Assembly: GCF_025770785.1 (NCBI RefSeq)
Contig: NZ_JANZLA010000008.1
Coordinates: 124,001-188,000, forward strand
Length of the DNA: 64,000 nt
Source of the DNA: Cellulomonas sp. SG140
Lineage (GTDB): Bacteria > Actinomycetota > Actinomycetes > Actinomycetales > Cellulomonadaceae
Direction: 5' to 3'
The notes under the pieces: generated by a model
The model's database searches: none
The model's input: only the letters and a program-made list of their open reading frames with translations
What the model was told of the DNA's origin: nothing
Shown: positions 50,809 through 59,379 of the stretch, one piece after another
Position numbering within the stretch: the first letter of the stretch is position 1
Layout of the letters: every line of letters starts with the position of its first letter
Made by a program: the position numbers and the translations under genes

Positions 50809-51698
50809 CAGCTCTCCTTCGCCGTGACGAACGTGGTCGTCAGCTCACCGAGGCCGGTGACCCGGACCGTCACCGTGTCCCCGTCGGTCAGGGGGGTGTG
50901 GGCGGCCTGGGCCTCGTCCGACCGGGCCGGTGTGCCGGTCGAGATGACGTCGCCGGGCTCGAGGGTCATCACCTGGGACAGGTGGTGCACCAGGAACGCC
51001 ACGGGGAACACCATCGCGTCGGTGCTGGCCCGCACGGTCACCACACCGTTGCGCTCGACCACCACGTCGCGGCCGCCCAGGTCCGGCACCTCGTCGGTGG
51101 TGACGACCCAGGGGCCGAGGGGGCCGAACCCGTCGATGCTCTTGCCGAGGGTCCACTGGGAGGACCGGTGCTGCCAGTCGCGGTCGGACACGTCGTCGAA
51201 CAGCGTGTACCCGGCCACGTGCGCCATCGCGTCCGCCTCGGCGACCTGGTACGCCCGTCGGCCGATCACGACGGCGATCTCGCCCTCGTAGTCCGGCTCG
51301 GTCGCCGCACGGGGCAGCACGACGGCCTCCGCCGGGCCGCGCAGCACGTTGGGCGTCTTGACGAAGACGTTGGGGTGCTCCGGCCGCTCTCCGACGCCTG
51401 CCTCGGCGTGCCCGGCGTAGTTGTAGCCCAGGCACAGGATCTTCGACGGCCGCACGGGCGGTGCCAGGCGCTCACGGCCCAGCACGGGCAGCGTCGCGGG
51501 GTCCGCGGCCGCGACGGCGGAGCGGACGGCGGCGAGCGCGTCGTCGTCGGCGAGGACCTGCGCGAGCGTCGCGCCGGCGGTCGCCTCCGCGAGGTCGAGG
51601 ACCCGGTCGGTCCCGTCCGGCGCGACGACAACGGCACCGGGGTGCTCCGCGGTTCCCGCGCCGTGCCGGGCGTCGAAGGAGTAGGTCACGAGTCTCAT
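50808..51698 (-). CDS. fumarylacetoacetate hydrolase-family protein
   Basis: 296 residues. The FAH fold is shown by ILCLGYNYAGHAEAG, metal ligands in EPDYEGEIAVVIG (E-x-E) and LFDDVSDRDWQ (D), then GKSIDGFGPLGPWVVT and LEPGDVISTGTP. Family members cleave or hydrate beta-diketo acids; close relatives include 2,4-diketo-3-deoxy-L-rhamnonate hydrolase and ureidoglycolate lyase. It is sandwiched between GH105 and kduD, so it likely acts on a keto-deoxy sugar acid from rhamnogalacturonan. The exact reaction is unproven. Confidence 0.87.
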   Translation of the reverse strand: MRLVTYSFDARHGAGTAEHPGAVVVAPDGTDRVLDLAEATAGATLAQVLADDDALAAVRSAVAAADPATLPVLGRERLAPPVRPSKILCLGYNYAGHAEAGVGERPEHPNVFVKTPNVLRGPAEAVVLPRAATEPDYEGEIAVVIGRRAYQVAEADAMAHVAGYTLFDDVSDRDWQHRSSQWTLGKSIDGFGPLGPWVVTTDEVPDLGGRDVVVERNGVVTVRASTDAMVFPVAFLVHHLSQVMTLEPGDVISTGTPARSDEAQAAHTPLTDGDTVTVRVTGLGELTTTFVTAKES

Positions 51699-51711
51699 CG
51701 GGTGCGGCCGC

Positions 51712-52854
51712 TCAGTAGTAGGTGCGCAGGTACTCGGCGAGGCACAGGATCGCCATCGCCTGCCCGTAGGGCATGGAGGTGCGGGGGATGTTCCGGTAGA
51801 AGTCCAGGTCGGAACCCATGCCGGTGCCGAACGACACCTGCTGCAGCTCGCCGTCCGCGGAGACGTTCCCGATGACCGCCCGGACGGCCCGCTCGGCCAC
51901 GGCGCGGTGCTCGCGGGGTAGGTAGCCCTTGCGGACCGCCTTGAGGATCCCGTAGGCGAACCCGGCGCTCGCGGACGCCTCCAGGTACGAGTCGGGGTCG
52001 TCGAGGAGGGTGTGCCACAGACCCGACTCGTCCTGCAGCTCGGCGAGCGCGTCCACCTGTGCCGCCAGCACCTCGAGGAGGAAGCGGCGCACGGGGTCGC
52101 CGGCGGGCAGGTCGACCAGGTCGAGGAAGTCCGGGATCGCCACCGTCAGCCAGGAGTTGCCGCGCGCCCAGCGGGCCCGGGCGAAGCTGTGCCGACCCTC
52201 GAAGGTCCAGCCGTGGAACCAGAGCCCGGTCTCCCGGTCGAACAGGTGGGCGACGTGGGTGAGGAACTGGAACGTGGCCTCGTCGACGTAGTCGCGACGG
52301 CCCAGCAGCAGGCCGATCTTCGTCAGCGGCAGGACGGTCATCATCAGGGTGTCGTCCCACAGCTGCCAGTGGTTCTCCACGGAGAGCGTCACGTGCTGCA
52401 TCCCGCCGTGCGGGGTCCGCGGCATCTCCCGCATGGCCCACTCGGCCCAGGACTCCAGCCAGGGCAGCAGGGTGCGGTCGTGGGTCTCCTCGTACCGGTA
52501 GGCCAAGGTGAGGAACGGCGCCATCGTGTTGACGTTCTTGGTGGTGCCCTCCGCGAGCCGCGCGGCGAACCAGTCGTCGATGACGTCCCGCATCGCGGGG
52601 TCGCCCGTCTGGTCGTAGTACTGCCACATGCCGTAGAGGCCGACGCCGTGGGTCCAGTCCCAGCCGGCCCAGCCCTTGGTGTCGATGACACGGCCGTCGT
52701 CGAGGCGGAGCAGGAACTCCCCCGTCTCGTCCGTGATGCTCACCAGGTTCGCGGTGAGCCGGTGCACCAGCTCGTGGAGCTCGTCCCGGGACACCAGCCG
52801 CTCGGGTGCGCGCAGCAGGGGGCTGTGCCGGACCGGCCAGATCTCCTGGTCCAT
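51712..52854 (-). CDS. GH105 unsaturated rhamnogalacturonyl hydrolase
   Basis: 380 residues from ATG 52854, which has TGGAG seven bases upstream; GTG 52890 (12 residues longer) lacks one. The (alpha/alpha)6 barrel of GH88/GH105 is indicated by DTKGWAGWDWTHGVGLYGMWQYY, NHWQLWDDTLMMTVLPL (catalytic Asp region, W-x-D-D) and SASAGFAYGILKAVRKGYLP. No signal peptide, so cytoplasmic. It removes the 4,5-unsaturated galacturonate from lyase products, giving 5-keto-4-deoxyuronate for KduI. First gene of the operon and 13 bases before the FAH gene. Confidence 0.93.
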   Translation of the reverse strand: MDQEIWPVRHSPLLRAPERLVSRDELHELVHRLTANLVSITDETGEFLLRLDDGRVIDTKGWAGWDWTHGVGLYGMWQYYDQTGDPAMRDVIDDWFAARLAEGTTKNVNTMAPFLTLAYRYEETHDRTLLPWLESWAEWAMREMPRTPHGGMQHVTLSVENHWQLWDDTLMMTVLPLTKIGLLLGRRDYVDEATFQFLTHVAHLFDRETGLWFHGWTFEGRHSFARARWARGNSWLTVAIPDFLDLVDLPAGDPVRRFLLEVLAAQVDALAELQDESGLWHTLLDDPDSYLEASASAGFAYGILKAVRKGYLPREHRAVAERAVRAVIGNVSADGELQQVSFGTGMGSDLDFYRNIPRTSMPYGQAMAILCLAEYLRTYY

Positions 52855-52883
52855 CGGGGTCTCCAGACGTCTCGCAGCATCGC

Positions 52884-52913
52884 GTTTCACTGAGAAAAAC
52901 GTTATGTTTCACT
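52884..52913. promoter_or_regulatory. candidate IclR operator (GTTTCACT direct repeat)
   Basis: GTTTCACT occurs at 52884-52891 and 52906-52913, 22 bases apart, with A-rich sequence and AACGTT between. It lies between the divergent GH105 and IclR genes. KdgR-type IclR operators in other bacteria contain similar TGAAAC/GTTTCA halves. Confidence 0.55.
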
Positions 52914-53012
52914 CTGCCCCATTAGTCTGGTGGGGTGGTGCTCGACTTGGCAAGCCGGTGCAGGCCGGCCTCGAGCCACGGGGAGCAACGGGCCGACGAG
53001 CGGGAGACGACC

Positions 53013-53798
53013 ATGGCGCAGAAGCCGGTGATCGAGGCGGTCGACCGGGCACTGGCCCTGCTCGACGCGCTGGCCGGCGCCGGTCCGGCCGGTGCGTCCC
53101 TGGCCGAGCTGGCGGAGCAGGCAGAGGTGAACAAGTCCACGGCGTACCGGGCGCTCTCGACGCTGCGGCTGCGCGGGTTCGCCGACCAGGACGACTCCAG
53201 CGGGTTCTACCGGCTGGGCCCCGCCGCCTACGAGCTGGGCGAGCGCAGCTACTCCCCGCAGAACCTCGCGCAGGCGCTGCACCCGGCGCTGGTCACCCTG
53301 TCCCGTGCCGCGCAGGAGGTGGTGCACCTCGGCGTGCCCACCGGTGACCACGTGCTCTACGTGGACAAGGTCGAGCCGGAGCGCTCCATCCGGGTGTCGT
53401 CGGCCGTCGGGCAGCCGGTCCCCGTCGCGTCCACCGCGATGGGACGGGCGCTGCTCGCGGCGCGGAACGTCCCCGACGAGCTCCTCGGCGGCTACCTGAA
53501 GGACCTGCCGCCGGGCGGCGCCGTGAGCCTGGAGCGGCTGCGCACGTCGGTGCACCAGGCGCGCGCACGCGGCTATGCGGTCGAGCTCGGCGAGAACGAG
53601 CCCGACGTGGGGTGCATCGGCACCGCGATCATGCGGGGCGCGCTCGCCGTGGCGGCACTCTCGGTCACCACGTTGGCGGCCCGCATGACGGACGCCAGGC
53701 AGCAGGAGCTCGTCGCCCTGATCGTGCGCGAGGTCGCGCCCCTGCTGCCGCAGGGGCTCTCCCTCCTGCCGTCCCTCCACGGGTCCGCCGGAGGCTGA
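53013..53798 (+). CDS. IclR-family transcriptional regulator (KdgR-like position)
   Basis: 261 residues from ATG 53013. N-terminal winged helix (about 5-70: IEAVDRALALLDALAGAGPAGASLAELAEQAEVNKSTAYRALSTLRLRGF), then the IclR effector domain (HLGVPTGDHVLYVDKVEP, GQPVPVASTAMGRALLA, CIGTAIMRGALAVAALSVT). It is divergent from the pectin operon, so a KdgR-like role in controlling it is likely, with KDG or similar as inducer. The alpha-mannosidase gene follows 67 bases later in the same orientation. Confidence 0.9.
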   Translation: MAQKPVIEAVDRALALLDALAGAGPAGASLAELAEQAEVNKSTAYRALSTLRLRGFADQDDSSGFYRLGPAAYELGERSYSPQNLAQALHPALVTLSRAAQEVVHLGVPTGDHVLYVDKVEPERSIRVSSAVGQPVPVASTAMGRALLAARNVPDELLGGYLKDLPPGGAVSLERLRTSVHQARARGYAVELGENEPDVGCIGTAIMRGALAVAALSVTTLAARMTDARQQELVALIVREVAPLLPQGLSLLPSLHGSAGG

Positions 53799-53865
53799 GC
53801 TCCCCGTCCGTCCCTCGGCAGCTCGACGAACCCGCCGGCCCCGCCCGGCCACGACTGGAGGCCCG

Positions 53866-56800
53866 ATGCACCCGACCACCGAGTCCACCCTGGCGCGGGT
53901 CGACCGCCTGCTGCGCGACTGGGTCGCTCCTGCGCTGCACCGCGCGCGGCATTCGCTCACCGTCGAGAGCTGGACGGCGCCCGGTGAACCCGTCCCGTTC
54001 GCCCGGGCCCGCGCCGAGCAGTACGTGCCGCACCCCGTCGGGACCCCGTGGGGCCGCGCGTGGAGCACCGTCTGGTTCCACGTGACCGGACAGGTCCCGG
54101 CGGACTGGCCCGAGCCGGGCACCCGCCTGGAGCTCGTCGTGGACCTGGGCTTCGACGACCAGATGCCGGGCTTCCAGGCCGAGGGTGCCGTCTGGTCGCC
54201 GGACGGCCGGTTGCTCAAGGGCATCTCGCCGCGCAACGCCTGGTTCGCGCTGCCGCAGGAGGGCGGCTCCGCGGTGGACCTCTACCTGGAGGCCGCGGCG
54301 AACCCCGATGCCTACCGCGGCAGCTGGACCACCCCGACCGCGATGGGCGACCTGGCGACCGTCCCGGACACCGAGCTCTACCGGCTGCGCGCGCTCGACG
54401 TGGCGCTGGTGGACACCGAGGTCGAGGCGCTGGTGGCCGACCTGAAGGCCCTGCGCGGGCTGGCGGAGGTGCTGCCCGTCGAGTCGCCGCGTCGCGCCCA
54501 GCTGGTGGAGGCGCTGGCCCGGGCGTGCGACGCCGTCTATCCGCAGGACGTGTCCGGCTCGGCCGGCCGGGCACGAGAGGCGCTCGCCCCGGCGCTCGCC
54601 GCTCCGGCAGCGGCGAGCGCGCACCGCGTCCACGCCGTCGGGCACGCGCACATCGACTCGGCGTGGCTGTGGCCCACCCGGGAGACCGCCCGCAAGGTGG
54701 CCCGGACGGTCGCGAACGTGCTGGCGCTGATGGACACCGACCCGGACGTCACGTTCGCCTTCTCCTCCGCCCAGCACTACGCCTGGCTGCAGGAGTCCGC
54801 CCCCGAGCTGTTCGAGCGCATGGCCGAGCGCGTGCGGGAGGGCCGCATCGTGCCGGTCGGCGGGATGTGGGTCGAGTCGGACACGAACCTGGTGGGCGGC
54901 GAGGCGCTGGTGCGCCAGTTCGTCGAGGGCATGCGCTACTTCCGGGAGCAGCTGGGGGTGGTCCCCACCACCGCGTGGCTGCCGGACTCGTTCGGGTACA
55001 CCGCCGCGCTGCCGCAGATCGCCCGCCTCGCGGGGTTCCGCGACCTGTTCGCGCAGAAGATGTGCTGGAACGACACCAACCCGTTCCCGCACCACACCTT
55101 CTGGTGGGAGGGCCTGGACGGGTCCCGCCTGTTCACGCACTTCACGCCCATGGACACGTACAACGCGCGCCTGGTCGCCTCCCAGCTCGACCGCGCCTCC
55201 CGCCAGTTCGCCGACAAGCCCGGCTCGAACACCTCGCTCGCCGCGTTCGGCTTCGGTGACGGCGGGGGCGGCCCCACCCGCGAGATGGTCGCCCAGGCCC
55301 GGCGCACCGCCGACCTCGACGGGTCGCCGCGCGTCGAGCTGAGCACCCCCGACCGCTTCTTCGCCACGGCCCGCGCCGAGTACGCCGACGCGGCGCCGAC
55401 CTGGGTCGGGGAGATGTACCTGGAGTTCCACCGCGGCACCTACACGTCCCAGGCCCGCACCAAGCAGGGCAACCGCCGCAGCGAGCACCTGCTCCGCGAG
55501 GCCGAGCTGTGGGCCACCACCGCGACGGTGCTGACCGGCGCGCCGTACCCGGGCGAGGAGCTGCGCCGGATCTGGCGGCGCGTGCTGCTGCAGCAGTTCC
55601 ACGACATCCTGCCGGGCTCGTCCATCGCCTGGGTGCACCGCGAGGCCGAGGCCGGCTACGCCGCGATCGCAGCGGAGCTCGAGCAGCTGATCGCCGCCGC
55701 GACGACCGCCCTGGCCGGGCGCGCCGGAGACGCCGGAGACGCCGGAGAGCCGACCCCCGGCCCCGCGCGGCGTCGGGTGGCCAACGCGTCGCCCTATCCC
55801 GTGCTCGGCGTGCCCGCGGGCGGCATCGGGGTACCGGCCGAACCGTCCCCGGCGGCTCTGGAGCCTGACGGGACCGGCTGGCTGCTGAGCAACGAGGCGC
55901 TGCAGGTGCGGGTGGACGCCCGCGGCCTGGTCACGTCGGCCGTCCACCGGGAGAGCGGGCGCGAGGTGGTGCCGCCGGGCGAGGTCGGCAACCTGCTCCA
56001 GACGTTCCGGGACATCCCCAACGACTTCGAGGCGTGGAACCTCGACGCGCACTACCAGCGGGTCGGTCGCGACCTGGTCGACGTCGTGGCGATGGAGGTC
56101 GACCACGTCGGCCCGGTGCCGGCGCTGCGCATCGAGCGGAGCTTCGGCACCAGCCGGGTGGTCCAGCGCCTGCACCTGGCCGCCGGGGACGACCCGACCC
56201 TGCACGTCGAGACCCAGGTGGACTGGCACGAGCGGCACACCCTGCTCAAGCTCGGCTTCGCGCTCGACGTGCAGACCACGGACGCGGCCGCGGAGACCCA
56301 GTTCGGCTACGTCCGTCGCCCGACCCACGCCAACACCTCCTGGGACGCGGCGAAGTTCGAGGTCCCGGCGCACCGGTGGGTCCACGTGGGCGAGCCCGAC
56401 TTCGGCGTCGCGGTGAGCAACGACGCCACCTACGGCCACGACGTCGCCCGCGTCCGGCACGCCGGCGGGGTCGGCACCCGCGTCCGGCTCTCGCTGCTGC
56501 GAGCGCCGATGTACCCCGATCCGGACGCCGACCTCGGCCACCACACCTTCCGCGCGGCCGTGACGTTCGGCGCCGACCTCCTCCGGGCCGAGGCCCAGGG
56601 CTGGGCGCTCAACCTGCCGCTGCGCGAGGTCGGTGCCGCGCCGGCCGCCGGTGCGGACCAGGTGGCACCGCTGGTGTCCTGCGACAACCCGTGCGTCGTC
56701 GTCTCCGCCGTGAAGCTGGCGGACGACGGCGGGCCGGACGTCATCGTGCGCGTCCACGAGGCCCTCGGCACGCGGGCGCGGGCGCGCCTGCAGGTCCGCT

Positions 56801-56955
56801 TCCCCTTCCGCGCGGCGACCGTGACCGACCTCCTCGAGGAGCCGATGCCGGACCACCCCGAGGCCGCGGCACTGGCCGCGCTGGCGGCGGGAGCAGGTGA
56901 GGTCCCGCTCACCCTGCGTCCGTTCGAGATCCGCACGCTGCGGTTCACGCGATGA
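53866..56955 (+). CDS. GH38 alpha-mannosidase
   Basis: 1029 residues, typical for bacterial and lysosomal-like GH38 enzymes. The catalytic domain has the zinc site VGHAHIDSAWLWPTRET (H-x-D, about 258-274), GGMWVESDTNLVGGEALVRQF and the nucleophile region WLPDSFGYTAALPQI. The middle helical bundle and large C-terminal beta domain follow (QRLHLAAGDDPTLHVETQVDWHERHTLLKLGF). No signal peptide; a cytoplasmic enzyme that removes alpha-mannosyl units from imported oligosaccharides. It is followed by a ROK regulator and a sugar-kinase gene. Confidence 0.94.
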   Translation: MHPTTESTLARVDRLLRDWVAPALHRARHSLTVESWTAPGEPVPFARARAEQYVPHPVGTPWGRAWSTVWFHVTGQVPADWPEPGTRLELVVDLGFDDQMPGFQAEGAVWSPDGRLLKGISPRNAWFALPQEGGSAVDLYLEAAANPDAYRGSWTTPTAMGDLATVPDTELYRLRALDVALVDTEVEALVADLKALRGLAEVLPVESPRRAQLVEALARACDAVYPQDVSGSAGRAREALAPALAAPAAASAHRVHAVGHAHIDSAWLWPTRETARKVARTVANVLALMDTDPDVTFAFSSAQHYAWLQESAPELFERMAERVREGRIVPVGGMWVESDTNLVGGEALVRQFVEGMRYFREQLGVVPTTAWLPDSFGYTAALPQIARLAGFRDLFAQKMCWNDTNPFPHHTFWWEGLDGSRLFTHFTPMDTYNARLVASQLDRASRQFADKPGSNTSLAAFGFGDGGGGPTREMVAQARRTADLDGSPRVELSTPDRFFATARAEYADAAPTWVGEMYLEFHRGTYTSQARTKQGNRRSEHLLREAELWATTATVLTGAPYPGEELRRIWRRVLLQQFHDILPGSSIAWVHREAEAGYAAIAAELEQLIAAATTALAGRAGDAGDAGEPTPGPARRRVANASPYPVLGVPAGGIGVPAEPSPAALEPDGTGWLLSNEALQVRVDARGLVTSAVHRESGREVVPPGEVGNLLQTFRDIPNDFEAWNLDAHYQRVGRDLVDVVAMEVDHVGPVPALRIERSFGTSRVVQRLHLAAGDDPTLHVETQVDWHERHTLLKLGFALDVQTTDAAAETQFGYVRRPTHANTSWDAAKFEVPAHRWVHVGEPDFGVAVSNDATYGHDVARVRHAGGVGTRVRLSLLRAPMYPDPDADLGHHTFRAAVTFGADLLRAEAQGWALNLPLREVGAAPAAGADQVAPLVSCDNPCVVVSAVKLADDGGPDVIVRVHEALGTRARARLQVRFPFRAATVTDLLEEPMPDHPEAAALAALAAGAGEVPLTLRPFEIRTLRFTR

Positions 56956-56998
56956 GGCTCCGGTGCCCCTTTCGCCTGATGCCGTAGGGTTTTCGGTC

Positions 56999-58156
56999 GT
57001 GGCGCCAAGACGCACCGGTGCAGCGCGTGGCGCTCCGAAGACCGCCACGACCCGGGTCGTGACCCAGATCAACCGGACCGCGGTGCTCGACGCCATCCGC
57101 GCCTCGGGCCCGATGACGCGCCGCGACATCCAGGAGCACACCGGCCTCAGCTCGGCCACCGTGGAGCGGCTCTGCTCGTCGCTCGTCGCCGAGGGCCTGA
57201 TCGTCGCGGACGGGGCCGAGCGCTCCGCGCGCGGACGTCCGGCCGTGCTCTACCGGCACGCTGGTGAGGGCCGCGTGGTCGCCGCCGTCGAGGTCTCCGC
57301 CTCCGGCGTGCGAGGCCGGCTCGTCGACCTGGACGGCCGCGTGGTCTACGTGGCTCCGGAGCTGCCGTGCGGCGAGGGCGAGGCGCCCCGTGGCGTGCAG
57401 GCGACGCTGCGCGTGACGGAGGACCTGCTCGAGCAGGCACGGACGCTGCAGAAGCCGTGCCTCGCGGTGGGGGTCTCCGTGCCGGGCGCGGTGTCGACCC
57501 CGGAGGGCCGGGTGCGTAACGCGGTCGAGCTCGGGTGGTACGACCTCCCGCTCGGCGACCTCCTGCGCGCGCGGTACGAGCTGCCGATCGTGATCGAGAA
57601 CGACGCGAACGCCGTCGGTTACGGCGAGTGGTCCCGCGGCGCGGGTGTCGGGTCGGAGCACCTGGTCGCCTTCGTGCTCGGCAACGGCGCCGGCGCCGGC
57701 ATCGTCTCCGGCGGCAAGATCCTGCGCGGCAACCGGTCCGCCGCCGGTGAGATCGGGTTCCTGCTGGCCGACCGGTCGGCCTTCGACGCTCTCTACACGC
57801 TGCAGGGCGACCTGGAGACGCGGATCGCCACGGCCAGCGGCTCGTCGGTCGGGGCGCTGCTCGACGCCGCCGTGGCAGGAGAGCCCGACGCGGTCAAGGC
57901 AGCGGCCGAGGTCTTCGACTACGTCGGCATCGCCTGCGCCGCGCTCAGCGCGGTCCTCGACCCCGAGGTGATCGTGCTGGCCGGTCAGCTGGCGCGGCAG
58001 CCGCACTACTCGGTGAAGCAGGTGCGTCAGCGCCTGGTCGGCCGGATCACGTTCCCGCCGAACCTGATCGCGTCCCAGCTGGGCGACGAGGCGGCGCTGA
58101 CGGGGGTCGCGCAGATCGCGATCGACCGCGCGCGCGAGTCGATCTACCTCACCTGA
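56999..58156 (+). CDS. ROK-family transcriptional regulator lacking the zinc motif
   Basis: 385 residues from GTG 56999; GTG 56963 is an in-frame alternative with GAGG nearby. The N-terminal HTH is about residues 22-70 (INRTAVLDAIRASGPMTRRDIQEHTGLSSATVERLCSSL). The ROK part has VIENDANAVGYGEW and VLGNGAGAGIVSGGKILRG. The usual G-E-I-G-H-x-x-x...C-x-C-G-x-x-G-C-L-E zinc segment is replaced by GEIGFLLADRSAFDALYT, with no His or Cys, so sugar binding may differ. It probably regulates the neighbouring mannosidase and uptake genes. The end overlaps the convergent kinase gene by 8 bases. Confidence 0.88.
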   Translation: MAPRRTGAARGAPKTATTRVVTQINRTAVLDAIRASGPMTRRDIQEHTGLSSATVERLCSSLVAEGLIVADGAERSARGRPAVLYRHAGEGRVVAAVEVSASGVRGRLVDLDGRVVYVAPELPCGEGEAPRGVQATLRVTEDLLEQARTLQKPCLAVGVSVPGAVSTPEGRVRNAVELGWYDLPLGDLLRARYELPIVIENDANAVGYGEWSRGAGVGSEHLVAFVLGNGAGAGIVSGGKILRGNRSAAGEIGFLLADRSAFDALYTLQGDLETRIATASGSSVGALLDAAVAGEPDAVKAAAEVFDYVGIACAALSAVLDPEVIVLAGQLARQPHYSVKQVRQRLVGRITFPPNLIASQLGDEAALTGVAQIAIDRARESIYLT

Positions 58157-59093
58157 CGGCGCGGGCGCCGACCTGCGGGTCCTGGCCGGCCAGCTCCCGG
58201 GCGAGGGCGAGTGCCCCGGCGGCCGGAGGCGTCCGGGCCACCACGACCTCGATCGTCGGCTCGAGCTCGGCGAGGCGCGCGCGCAGCGCAGCCTCGTAGC
58301 CCGACTGGCCGAGCATGACGCCGCCGCCGACGACGACCGTGGTGCCCGTCGCCCCGCGGCCCCGCAGGCCGACGACCTCCTCGGCCAGCGTCCGGGCGGC
58401 CTCGTCGACGATCGCTCGCGCCGTCGCCGACCCCTCCTCCAGCGCCGTGAACACCTCGCGCGCGTGGCGGCCCCAGACCGCCGGGCTGAGGTCGGCTCGA
58501 GCCTGTGCGGCGAGCTCGGCGGCACCCGCGACCCCGAAGGCCTCCCGGACCCGCCGGTAGAGCACGTCGCCGTCGTCCTCACCGCGGTCGGCGGCCTCCA
58601 GCGTCGCGCGGACCGCGCTGTGCACCAGGTCCGGCGCACTGCCGCGGTCGCCGACCGGCCAGCCGTGCCCGTCCGCGGTGATCCGGCGCCCGTCCGCGGT
58701 GGTGCCGCTGACGATGGCGCCCGTCCCGACGATCATCTCGATGGTCGCGCGGTGGTCCGTGGCGTAGCGGAGCAGGTAGGCGTCGTTCACCACGGTCACC
58801 CGGCAGCCGAGGCCGGTCCGGAGCACCTCGGAGACGTGGCGCATCTGCTCGTCGGTGTCGCAGTCGTGGATGCCGGCCACGAGCACCGAGTCCGGCGTCA
58901 CCTCGCCGCAGCCCTGCAGCAGCTCGACCAGGCGGTGGAGGTTGTCCGGGTCGGAGAACAGCGCGCCGGACCGCCAGCGTGCGGACGGGACGACGAGGTC
59001 GGCACAGGCTCCGGCGGAGTCCTCGGTGATCACCTGGGTCTTCGTCCCGCCGACGTCGACGCCGACGGCCACCAGGGGGTGCGAATCGCCCAT
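58149..59093 (-). CDS. BadF/BcrA-type ATPase family, probable N-acetylglucosamine kinase-like sugar kinase
   Basis: 314 residues from ATG 59093. The ASKHA fold shows VGVDVGGTKTQVI (residues 8-20), ND of VVNDAYLLRYA, phosphate-2 loop IVGTGAIVSG, and the adenosine motif VVVGGGVMLGQSGYEAALRARL. This is the BadF/BadG/BcrA/BcrD family, whose sugar branch includes N-acetylglucosamine and glucosamine kinases. Its context (GH38, ABC sugar uptake) favours a sugar kinase over activation of dehydratases, and no cysteine cluster is seen. It is divergent from the sugar-binding protein gene at 59380. Confidence 0.85.
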   Translation of the reverse strand: MGDSHPLVAVGVDVGGTKTQVITEDSAGACADLVVPSARWRSGALFSDPDNLHRLVELLQGCGEVTPDSVLVAGIHDCDTDEQMRHVSEVLRTGLGCRVTVVNDAYLLRYATDHRATIEMIVGTGAIVSGTTADGRRITADGHGWPVGDRGSAPDLVHSAVRATLEAADRGEDDGDVLYRRVREAFGVAGAAELAAQARADLSPAVWGRHAREVFTALEEGSATARAIVDEAARTLAEEVVGLRGRGATGTTVVVGGGVMLGQSGYEAALRARLAELEPTIEVVVARTPPAAGALALARELAGQDPQVGARAVR

Positions 59094-59282
59094 GGACCTG
59101 CTCTCTCGCCTCGTGGAGTGCTGTGATGACGCTGCCATCGCTGCACATAACTACCAGACTGAGGGTAATCGCGCCAGCACCGGTCGGAGGCGCAAACCGG
59201 TCCGATTCACGCGTGTATCCGCACCCCGGGCCGCCGCCAGCGACCCAGCGCCGGCGTTACCGATTCGTTGTGTCCCGGATGC

Positions 59283-59312
59283 TTGACCACTTTTTCGTGG
59301 TAGTGATACAAA
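59283..59312 (+). promoter_or_regulatory. promoter and overlapping inverted repeat of the sugar ABC operon
   Basis: TTGACC (59283-59288), an 18-base spacer, then TACAAA (59307-59312) makes a credible sigma-70 promoter. Inside it ACCAC (59286-59290) pairs with GTGGT (59297-59301), an inverted repeat overlapping the spacer where a repressor such as the ROK protein could bind. The rest of the 286-base gap (59094-59379) shows no gene. Confidence 0.5.
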
Positions 59313-59379
59313 AGGCGTCACCCGCTCGGCGCCGACGGATGTGCGACGCCGCTCCGCTCCGTGAAAGAGGGGTCCGCAC

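Noticed and set aside
53665..57159. Long minus-strand open frame opposite the alpha-mannosidase gene.
   Set aside because: The plus strand encodes a complete GH38 enzyme with catalytic motifs; the minus frame has none.
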